From Lingula anatina (taxonomy: Eukaryota > Brachiopoda > Lingulata > Lingulida > Lingulidae): 64,000 bases of DNA. The DNA lies in assembly GCF_001039355.2 (NCBI RefSeq), contig NW_019775748.1, positions 21,389-85,388 of the forward strand, read 5' to 3'. Numbering within the stretch: position 1 is the stretch's first letter; the number at the start of each line of letters is the position of its first letter. Under the pieces are notes generated by a model. It was given only the letters and a program-made list of their open reading frames with translations, had not been told where the DNA came from and did no database searches. Both the position numbers and the translations under genes were made by a program. Shown here piece after piece: positions 49,201 to 61,200 of this stretch.

Positions 49201-52200
49201 TGCAACAGCTAGAGACTGTGAAGACGGAACTGAAGCAGAGGCTGTCCAGCACGCCAAGGATCGTCCCCAAGAGATTGATCTCAGACACAGTGACCAAGGT
49301 CAAACCTACCAATGAGGACACAAACGTTGTTGTTCCCAGGAGCCAGGTGGACCCAGTCAATGCCACACCTGATGTCCCTGATCCCAGGAGACTTAGCACA
49401 CTGACTGTCACCAAGACGAAGACAGGTGAGCAGGACAAGGCAGCATTGCTATGTAAAGGGAAGAAAGAATTATTCAGGGACATTCCCGAGGCCCTAGGAC
49501 AAAGTCCTAGACGAACCACGTGGACAGTCCAGAAAGAGCAAGAAATGAGACGGATTCAGTCAGCAAACTCTCCTGTTTTGTCTCCTGCTCTGCCCTCAAC
49601 ACCACCAAAGGAGGCCCAGGTACCATCGGTTCCTGTCTTTAAGTATCCCTTCCCCCATACCAGCCCCAAAGCCCTGCCAGAGGAGTATGGCCAGAGTCCC
49701 AGGAGAACCACCTGGACAGTGGATGGTGCTGTGACCAGCACAGCCAGGGGTAAAGCAGCAGCTGCACAAGTTCCACCTCATGCTGCGTCCAATGCAGACA
49801 GCCATCTAGACCAGGTGCAGGAAGAAAGTGACCAAGAGAAAGAAGTGCCTAATGAAGGTGTCCACTCTGTGGAAATCTCCCCGAAGAAGAAAACTGACCT
49901 ACAAAATAAAGCTACGGTTCAATCCAAACCAAACAATCCACCAGCAAAGTTACAAAAGCCACCATTAAAAACTGTGTCATCCAGCAACCAGGGGCACCTG
50001 TCCAGAGCCATGACAGTGTCTGCAGCAGCCAAAAAGAAGAGAACGCACAGTGCGACGCGCAGCCAGAGTGAAGCCAGGAAAGCTGCGGTGGGCGTGCAGA
50101 AGAAAGTGAAGCCAAGTGATTCTGTGACTTCCCTCAACAAGGACACTGCAGAGTCCAGTGGAGCTCAAGCCGCGGCACCGGTCACACCCGTGAAGTCCAT
50201 CTTGTCCACTGAGAGAAAACCTACAAGAACTGAGCAGCTCAGGAAGGCTGGTGAGTAGTCTGGCTGGCAGATGTAGATTTGATTTATATAGAGAAAGTCC
50301 AGCCTGGTAATTCTGCGTCTTACATGTAACACTTAATACTCCACATGCACTTTGAATAACGATAAAAATAGATCAATAAATCTTTTTAAAATATTGTGAT
50401 GCTTGCTCTGGACTTAATGGCAAAAGCCAAGACTTCTTACCATGCTTAAATTGTTTGACTTTTTCATTGTGCAGTGTCTGCCAAAAAAGCAAAATCTTTC
50501 AAAGATGCCAAGAAGACCAAGAGACCAGTGAAGGGTCTTGCTCCTTCAAAACTGGTGCTAATGAAGACGGCAAACAAAACAGGTATTTACATATATACGC
50601 ACATGTTACCCAATGTATTGTCACACTGTAAAGAAACACAAGCTTCTGTTTTCTGGCAATCTAGAACCTGTCACAGACTTATACTGGTATATTCCGAAAA
50701 AGCATAGACAGCAGTTCCTTTTATATACTCACAGAAGTATAGGTCCTTACAGCCGTCCGTAGTCCACATTGCTCTGAAGTCGAAACAACATTTTTTAGTT
50801 GATTTTCTCAGACCTATTTTTACTTTTCATAAGGTTGTGTTTAAATAAATGAAATAAATTCAATATACCATTTATCCAAGTTACCTGTGCTTCTGTTTAC
50901 AGCCATCCCAAGACACCCAATGCCATTTGCGTCTAAGAACATGTACTATGACGAGAGGTGGATAGAGAAGCAAGAGAAGGGCTTTGAGAGGTGGCTGAAC
51001 TTTATCCTCACGCCAGAGGAGGATGTTGGGGATGGAAAGAAACCCGCCAAAGGTAAGAATTGACATCCGCAACTATCTTCCCTACTAAACACAAAACTGA
51101 TCTTCTCTTGCTAAGTGTCAATTTGATAGTTGTGGAGATTTTTGTAGATGCTTTTAGGAATAGGGTCTTGAAAAGTGCAATCTGATTATTTTGTCATATA
51201 GTAATTCATTTATTCAAACTCCTAACTAAAAAGGTTTTTTTTTTATTAATGAGTAGTCCTTTTCTTATGAAAGAGCAGTACTGATAAAATTTACACTAAT
51301 TCAATATTTTTTCCCCTGTGTTCAGTTGATGCTGGCTCCCTGTGTGTGACCTCAGTCACAGTAAACAAACTGGCCCCAACCAAAGAAGTCCTCTCCCTGA
51401 GGGCGTACTCTGCCAGGAGACGCCTCAATCGCCTGAGGAGAACCGCCTGCTTGCTGTTCCAGTCTGAGGCTTTTGTGATGGGTGTTCGGAAGATCGAGGC
51501 GGAGATAGAAACGGGTCATCTTGCTGTGAGGAAAGATCGGAAGCTCCATGCAGATCTTGGTAAGTGTATTGTCTATTGAGTGCATGTCTGAGTAAGTGTA
51601 GGTATGTGCTGACTTACTGCAATACATACTTCTTGATGTTTGTTATTGATGTCAAAAAGACACCATTCATCCAAATGATATACAGGTATAGTTTGAAAAT
51701 AAACAGCACATTTTAATCTTGGATAATGACCTCTTTTAAAGTGTTGCATTCAGCATGAGATCCTTGAATATGACCTTTCTTTTAGGTATATATCTACAAC
51801 CCTCGATAGTATTTTTAAAAGTAAAAGAAAACCACATGTTGATATTGTTCCAGGTATAAAACAAGTTGTTCTTGACATGATTCTCTCCTACAACCCACTA
51901 TGGCTGAGGATAGGACTGGAGGTGAGCTGTGCACCTAGTAGAGATACACAAGTTTTACAGATATTTGAGTGTCGTATTTATATCCCCTGACCCCATAAAG
52001 CTCGTAAAAGAGCTGCACTCCTCTTCTCTCCCCCTGACTCTTACATTTTCCAAACTCTTTTTTTAAAGGTACTTCAAATGTAGTTATTATGAAGTTGTTC
52101 TTCACACACAATTCTGTGGGCATTATTTGGGTTTAACGTTCTAGATTGTGATTCATATTTCATGCTTGCATGCAATATCAGACGAATATTCAGCATTCTG

Positions 52201-55200
52201 GAAAAAAGGAATTTTTAAATTCAAATCTGATGGTTCCTGAGATTCGTGAAGGTTAGGTGTTGGGTCCCATGATAAATGTTCGGAAGTTTGTTTGTTTTTT
52301 TGTTTTTTTTTTTTGAAACTTAGGCTCATGTCTACAATATAAATACAATTGGCTCATACTGTAAAGAACTTGACACTATAAACAGTGTGATTAACTTTAT
52401 GCCTCACTGTATTTGAACAGACTACCTATGGGGAGATCCTGCCGCTGCAGTCGAACCACGATGTATTGGGCATGTCCAGGTTCATCCTGACCCGGTTGCT
52501 TGGCAACCCAGAGATTGCAGCCAAGTACTCCCATCCCACTGTTCCACATCTGTATAGAGACGGTAAGTAACCTCCACACTCTTTTTTCCCAGTCAGAGAA
52601 GAGGCAGAAAATTTCAGAAAAGTTTTTTAGATAAAGGACAAATTAGGGAATTTTGTGTACCGTTTTATCTTGTTTCCAGGCTATGATGAGGCCCTGGCCC
52701 AGTTCACCTTGAAGAAGTTCCTGGTCCTGGTCTTCTTCCTGGACACCGCTAAGAGAGCCAGACTCATTGAGCATGACCCCTGCTTGTTTTGTAAGGACTC
52801 TGAATTCAAGGTAAGTCTACAACTGAATGGCTGAAAATAAATGTCAACTCATTTTTGTTTTGATATTATAATGGTAAAATGACTTGTCCATGTAATGTAT
52901 GCACCATCTTGTCAGATATGATGGTTACTTTTCTCTAAAAATCAGTGACATTAAATGTGTTATCACCTGCTTGCCTCCGGAGCCTTTCATAGATAATTTG
53001 TCAGCAATGTCAGCCACTGGTCTGCCACAAATGCAAGAAAAATAATTTTTGTAATTTTATTCTTTTATTAGAGACTGTTTGTGTTTTGGGCTTGTATGTT
53101 TTCAAACCCTGTTCTCTTCAAAGGCCTGCAGCCAAATAAGTATTTGGCACCGACTGTTACGTCAGTAGCAGATTTTTACTCAGTGCAGTTTAGTCCCTCC
53201 TTCTCATGTAACAGCATACTTGCACCACTTACTCAAGGTATTTTCTGTCATTCATCTTTCCAGGCCAGCCGCGACCTCCTCTTGCAGTTCTCCAGGGACT
53301 ATCTCCGTGGCGAGGGTGACATCATCCGTCACCTTGGTTACCTGGGCTGTCAGATCACACACGCTCAAACTGCCCTGGACGAGTTTGATTTTGCCGTCAC
53401 CAAGCTGTCCAAGGACCTCAGGGATGGAGTCAGGCTGGCGTGAGTTGTGAATTTGTTATAAGTACTTGTCTCAACTCTTTGCTGTCTGATTAATGTTTCA
53501 GTGGTTCTACGACGTGTTGAGTCTACTGCAGTGTTATTCAATATGTATCCTTGTTTTGGAAATACTGTTTGTGAGATAGATTTCAAACATACTGATTCTG
53601 TTGTATAAAGATAGTGTTAGGCATAAAGGTAAGATGCACATTGAGTCTACTTACTAATGTTATTGTGATTATTTACTGATTATTAGACATTACTGATAAG
53701 ATAACAATAGTTTAATCAAATAATTCCATATCTCAGGAGAATTGTAGAGCTGCTGACCCGTGACTGGTCACTGTCCAGTCTGCTGAGAGTGCCCGCCATT
53801 AGCCGGCTGCAGAAGATCCATAATGTAGAGGTGGCTCTCAAGGCCCTGGCTAACAGGGGACTGGATGTGACCACCCCCCAGGGTGGGGCCATCAACCCCA
53901 GGGACGTGGTGGATGGTCACAGGGAGAAGACCCTGGCCATGCTTTGGAGGGTCATCTTTAACTTCCAGGTACTTGGACATTTTGTCTTTCATTTTGGCCA
54001 ATACATTGGGATGAGAAATTATGAAATTTGTTGGAAAATGTATTGCCAGACAATGTTACAGGATACAAGACATGTTTCAGAATATGCTTTCTTTGGCATT
54101 GAATGCTAACTTTTCAAAAGATGTTTTAGTATTTGCTAGCAATGTGGAGCGATTCGGCAGAAGTAAAGAGAGGTAAACTTTCTTGTGTATGATAAACAAG
54201 ATGTGTTTTGTGAGTTTTTTCCTTCTCTCTTCTCTGTTCAGGTTGATGTGCTGCTGAATCTTGATCAGCTGCGTGAAGAGGTGGACTTCCTGAAGAAGAC
54301 TCTCTGTGTGAAGACACACCTCACTGCCGTTCTAAACTATGAGAATGATCTGGGTAAGTAGCTTCACAAATTGTACACTACTGACTGTAAATAATAGAGA
54401 TAAGAAACTAAGAAAAACAGTTTGTATGATGCAAACATTGTGCAAATTTTTCAATCCATCCAGCAAAGATCAGTTCAGTGAAGTTTAGTTCTCTATTTGT
54501 TACAAAAAGATTTACTCTTTAAGTGATTTTTATACTTGGATACTGAAATATTTCTCCTTTATATTTTCACACTGTTATGTCTTCAGTGTGTCTGTCATGG
54601 GCAGCCAGTTCAACAAAAGAATAAGAAAAAAAAAGAGAATTAAGAAAGGTATTCTAATATCAAGAACTATAATATTTCTTGCCAGGTCTTGAGAGAGGAG
54701 GCAGACGAGAGTCCATGGAGCCAGATCTTTACTTCAAGAGCAATGGTTTGAGCCTGCTGCTCAAGTGGTGCAAGGCTGTGTGCGCTTTCTACAATCTCAA
54801 GGTTTGTGATCTTCAATATTTTCAGTGTTATCCAAAAGAACACCTTCAGAAACTAGTGAATGTAAAAAATCATAAGGTAGCATATCAATAGAAGTTTCTA
54901 AAAATGATACTCTTATAAAAGCACAGAACAATTTTATCATTTATATATCACATTTCAGGTTGAAAATTTCACTGTGTCATTTTCTGATGGCCGTGCCCTG
55001 TGTTATCTAGTCCACCACTACCATCCCTCCCTCCTTCCCCTAGAGAGCATCAAGACAGACACAACCCAGTCCTACCAGGAACAGGAGAATGAGAACTCAG
55101 ATGCAGAGGATAGTTTTCATGGAACCTGGTCCATGAGTTATAGTCTTAGTAAGCTGTCTCACATTTTTCCTTTTGCTAGTCTGAAAAAAATTATTTACAT

Positions 55201-58200
55201 CTATTATAGTTTTTTATTCTTTGCCTTTTTTGGTGAGTTTTTATGATTAAGTGTTGGTTTCAGTTTATTAATGTGACTAGTCCATCTGTTATGGGTAAGA
55301 AAAGTAATTGGCCTATACTTTTTATGAACTTTCTTGTATTAATAAGTATTTATCCTTTCCCAGCATCTGGAAGGTCACCAGTGTATGACCAGCTTCTTGC
55401 AAATGAAAAAGAAAACTTCAAGGTTTTGTATGAAAAGGTGAGAAAATTAAAATAACTGTCTGTAAGCAAATAATAATAGCACGTAGGAATGGTTAATAAC
55501 ATCACTAGATTGAACAGATTAACGGGAAGAACCTTGTCACCATACGACTATCAGTTCATCAGAAAATGTAGGAGTGATCAAAATCAAACTAGTGTTTTGA
55601 TTTCAACAGCTGTATGTACTAATATTATAATGTTATAATTTTCAAATCTCCAACAGGTGACGGAGCTTGGAGGCGTCCCACTGATGCTGAAGTCCACCGA
55701 GATGTCCAACACAATCCCAGACGAGAAGGTGGTCATCACGTACGTGTCCTACCTGTGCGGGCGCCTACTGGACATCAGGCACGAGACGCGGGCGGCCAGA
55801 ACCATTCAGGTGGCCTGGAGGAAGTACAGACTGACCAAGGTCCTTCAGCTTAACCAGGTAATGGTTAATAAATATGTATGTTAGTATATTATTATTTTAT
55901 GATGGGGTCTGATGGCTGTAAATCCTGATTTGTGAAAAGGAGTTTGTTTTAAAGTAGTGCACAATATTATTTTATCCAAATTTTGATTATGGCTTTGACA
56001 AGAAGTGTGTGCAAATTTTGTCTTTATTTAAAAAAAGAATAGATTGTTTCTGGAAAGTATTGGAGATTTTTGAGATTGCATTGGGTGAATAAAACATAAT
56101 CTCAAATCACACAATCTTGCACCAAAAAAGAAGAAATTGAAATAGTGTTCATATTTATTCCCTATTGCCCTATTGAGGCAGTTTAACCTTACTAGTACTT
56201 CATTGTGTCCCCAGGTGAAAGCCGTAGCCATTATCAAGATCCAGAGGGCCTTTAGATGTTTCTTAAAGAAGCGTTCCTTGGTCAAACAAACTTCTGCAGT
56301 CATCAGAATACAAAGCTGGTGGAGGGGAGTGGTTGCCAGGCAACGTGTTATCCAGATGAGGCACCAGGTGGAGCTAGCTAGGAAGTCAAGAGCAGTTGTC
56401 GTAGTACAGGTAGGTTAAGTTGTGTAACCTCAAGATTTCGCATTTATCAATCGTAACAGTTTGAGAAGATTGATTTATTTCTTTAAAGTGAATAACATTT
56501 TATATATGAAAGTGGTAAGTTCTCAGTTTTGGTTTTGTTTTCCTAACATCTGAAAATGTAAGTTCATCTTAACTTGCCTGTTAGCTTTACGTAAATATTT
56601 TCTGTTTTCCTTTCACAGACTGCTGTTCGCAAATTTTTGCTGAGGCGTCACTTGGCAAGATCCCATGCTGCAAGAATACTTTCCAAACAGACAAAGGCAG
56701 CTGTGGTGATACAGTCAGCATTCCGAGCACATCGAGAAAAGACAGCCTTCATTGCCACCAAGAGAGCAGCCATTGTTCTTCAGACTCACGTAAGAAGATG
56801 CCAGACCAGGGCTGTCTTCTTGAAGTTGAAACAAGGGGCTTTGCTTATACAGCAGTGGTATAGAGCACAGAAATGTGTGCAGAGAGACAGAAGGGAATAC
56901 CAGCATCTGAAACAAGCTGTGTCAACATTGCAGCAAAGGTACCGGGCACAAAAGGACATGCAGAGAGGCAAAGAAGGATTTCAGAAACTCAGGAGAGCTG
57001 CCATTACTTTACAGCAAAGATACAGAGCAAAGAAATGTATGGAGAGAAGCATGCAAGAATTCCAGAGACTTAAATATGCCACCTTGAAACTACAGCAAAG
57101 GTACAGAGCACAGAGATGTATGCAGAGAGACAAGCAAGAATACCAGGCCGTGAAACAGGCTGTTTCAACAATACAGCAGAGATACAGAGCACAGAAATGT
57201 ATGCAGAGACACAGACAAGAGTTTCAGCAACTTAGACGGGCTGTTTTGGCCATACAGCAAAAGTACAGAGCTCAGAAGCAGATGCAAAGAGAATTTGAAG
57301 AATTTCAGAACCTGAGGCAAGCCGCTTTGATAGTGCAACACAGGTACAGGGCCCAGAAACTAATGCAAAGAAACAGAAAGGAATTCCATCAACTGAAACG
57401 AGCTGTAGTGACATTACAGAGGAGATACAGAGCCCAGAAACAGATGCAGGTGAACAAGGAAGAGTTTCAGCTGTTGAGACAAGCTGTTTTGTTGGTGCAG
57501 AGAAGGTACAGAGCCTGCCTATGTATGCGGAGAAGCCAACAGGAATTCAGCCACTTGAAACAAGCCGCTTTAACACTACAGCAGCGTTGGAGGGCTCAGA
57601 AGAGTATGCAGAAATCCAGGCAGGAGTATGCATGCATGAAGTCTGCAGCAGTCACAGTACAGAGTGTGTTCAGAATGTGCCTGGAGAGACGCAGGTATGA
57701 GCAGCTCAGGAGGGCAACCGTCAAGGCTCAGGCTCTTTGGAGGCAGAGAATGGCTCGCAGGAGGTACAAGGAGTTGCAGAGGGCAGCACTGGTTCTCCAG
57801 ACAAGACTGAGGGCATGGCGTCTGGGCCAAGAGCAGCGCCTACGTTACAACATTCTCCTTGGAGCAACTATCACCTTACAGGCTGCCTGGAGAGGTCACG
57901 TGATCCGGGAGGCATATCTTCGCCAGCGCAAGGCAGCCATTTTGATCCAGTCTGCTGTAAGGAGACACATGGCATTGCAGAGGTTCAAGGAGCTAAGGCG
58001 AGCCGCCGTGATCATCCAGAGAAGGTTCAGAGAGAAGATGCTGTGCAGGTCTTGGTTCATGTACTTCCACATCCACCGTGGTGCAGCCATCGTCATTGCC
58101 GCAGCAGTTAGAGGCTGGATTGCCAGGAGACGCTACCTAGCAATGCAACAGGCGTGTCTTACCATACAGAGGTATGCCAGGGGCTGGGCAGCTAGGAAGC

Positions 58201-61200
58201 ATTTTCTAGAAACTAAAAAGGCATGTGTCACCCTGCAAAAGTACACCAGAGGATGGGTTGCTAAGAAACAGTATTTGAAAACCAAATACGCCTGTGTTAC
58301 CCTACAGAAATACACTAGGGGCTGGGTTGCTAGGAAACACTACCTAGAAACAAAAGAGACTTGCGTTACCATTCAGAAGTACATCAGGGGCTGGGTTGCT
58401 AGGAAACAGTACCTAGATACAAAATGGGCATGTGTCACCATGCAGAAGTATGCAAGAGCCTATATTGCTAGGAAACATTATATAGAAATCAGGAATGCTG
58501 CCCTTGTCCTACAAACATACACCAGAGCCATGCTGCAGGCAAGGAAGGAGAGGGTGAGATACGCCCAGCAACGCCAGGCAGCCATTGTGATCCAGGCTGC
58601 TTACAGGGCCAGGAGGGCCAGGCAGTTTGTGCACTATCTACGCTGTGTCATCAACATGCAGGCACTTGTCAGGGCCAGCATTGCCAGGAACAGGTATCTG
58701 CGCCTCAGAGCCGCCTGCGTGACACTCCAGGCATGGGTCAGGGGCTGTCTTGTAGCAAAGAGGTATCACGATGTCCGCCAGGCCACAGTCAGCATGCAGA
58801 GAGTGTACAGGTCCAACAAGCTGACCAGAGAAAGGATGACTGAGTATCAGAAACTAAGACAGGCTTGCATAGTGCTCCAAGCCGCCACCAGAGGGCTGAT
58901 GGTCAGGAAAGAGATGGCAAGGAAGCGGCAGGCAGCCATATTGGTACAGAGCTGGGTGAAAATGAAACAGACAAGGGAGAAGTTTGTTACCTTGAGGAAT
59001 GCAGCTTTGGTCATACAAGACAGATTCAGGGCCCATGCCAAACAATGTGAAGAGAGAGAGGCCTTCTTAGATACCAGGTCTAAAATTGTAAAGCTTCAGA
59101 GTGCCGTTAGATGTTTTCAGGCAAGAAAAGCTTATCTAGACACCAGAACTAAAGTCGTCACAATTCAGAGTGCCATTAGGCAGTATCTAGCAAGACGGAG
59201 ATACCAGAACACAAAGAACTGTGTGGTGATCATTCAGAGTGCCATTAGACGGCATCTAGCAAGAAGAGCCTATCTCAACACCAAGGCCAAAGCGGTGAAG
59301 ATGCAGGCTGCAGTTAGGGGGCATCTAGCAAGACAAGCCTACCTTGGCACAAGGGCTAAAGTGGTGAAACTACAGTCCCATGTCAGAGCTTATCAACAGC
59401 GGAGGCAGTTTTTGACCGTTAAAGAAGCAGTGATGACTATACAGCGTGTGTGGAGGGCCGTGTTGCTGACCAGAGAAGTCAGGAGGGAGTACCAGATTGC
59501 TGTTGGAGCAGCCATTACCATCCAGGCTGCAGTTAGGGGACACCAGACGCGGTGTTGCTACACCAGGATGAGGCAAGCCGCCATCAAGATCCAATCCTTC
59601 GTTAGGGGAGCCACAGCAAGAGACAGGTACCACAGACAGCTGAGGGCCGTGAGGGTGTTGCAGCAACATACCAGGGCTGTGATCCAAGGGAGAAAGGAGA
59701 GGAGGGAATTCTTGATCAGAGTTGGTGCTGCCATTACCATCCAGGCTTGGGTCAGAGGTCACATGGTTAGAAACAAGGTGAAGGCCATCAGGGCGGCCGT
59801 GGTCATCCAGAAGGTGTATCGTGGATACAGACAGAGGAAGCAGTACCAGGCTATGAAAGAAGCTGCCATTGTGCTTCAATCTTATGTTAGAAGGTAGGAT
59901 TTTTACAAGAGTACTGTGTGTATGTTTTAATTTTTCACACCTTTCTTTAAATTTGATGAGAGGGAAGTAAATTTTGAGTCAAAGAGTGGCTCTATGCCAG
60001 AAAAAAATAGCAAATAAGAATCCACCCAGGTTCATAGAGAGAACTTTTCAGCTATGTAAGTATTGCTGCTGCCTCAATATCAATATGACAAGTGACAGAT
60101 ATAAAATCTCCATTCCAGGTTGATTGCTCAGAAGACCTATAGAAGAATGGTATGTGAGCACAGGGCTGCAGTTTGTATTCAGAGAGTTTACAGAGGATAC
60201 AGACTCCACAAGGTGCTAGAGGTAAGTAGGTGGGAAGGTGAGAGGGGAAGGAGCAAAAAAATACATTTTTAATACTACTATCTCTATAGAGGAGGTTCAT
60301 CATCTGTGCAAGATTGCTATTTGGATCCGCAAAATACAAACAGCTGTAAACTTTAAGTCTAAACCATAGAAACTCATCAACCAGGGAAGATGGCGGCACA
60401 ATAACAAAAGCATACAGTTTCCACTGCACAAAGTGTTTTTCTGATGGTCACTTTTGAGAGCAAATGTTTCTGTAAGAGAATTGGATCTGGCTTTGACATG
60501 TACCTGTATTTTTTGTGTAGGTGAAGTCTTTTGCATGGTTATAATAATTTTCTTATAATCCCCTTGTCTTACCGTAGGAACAGAGACAAAAGAGGGCAGC
60601 AGTGTTGTCCAAGGTGGTCCATGTGGCCAAGACACACCTGGCTGCCATCAGGCTGCAGAGGTCCTACAGGAACTACAGAGCCATGCTGGTGGCAAGGCAG
60701 AAGATTACTTCTGTACTGATACTGCAGGTAACAAACTGGTGTCGAGTATTGTCTAAAGGATAGAGCTTAGCACAAATGAAAAAAAATTCAGAACAAATTT
60801 TATTCCCCCGTCTCTCCCTCTCCCTCTCTCCCTCTCTCTCTCTCTCTCTGTTTTACTTAATGGTGTTCAAACACCTTGCTCAAACAGAGTGTACAAAGAC
60901 CTATCTTCTTCGCTTTGGCAGAGATGGATCCGTGCCAAGCTGCAGCGTGTTAACTACTTGAAACTGAGAGCTGGTATCACCAGACTGCAGTCTTTAGTGA
61001 GGCAGAGGCTAGTGCGGCGCCACCAGGCAGCGACCTCTATACAGGCCCTGGTTCGTGGCTGGCAAGGGCGAAGACAGGCTCAGAAGTGGCAGGATGCAAT
61101 AGTCACTATACAGGTTGGCATAGGATGTATTACCTTATATGTTATATTAGATCAGTTTAAACTTGTGCAGCTTTAAAAAAAAAAAGCCTTCCTTGTATGT

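Noticed and set aside
48084-50168. Several minus-strand ORFs of 60-164 codons across ASPM exon 3
   Set aside because: Antisense shadows of the real 832-codon exon.
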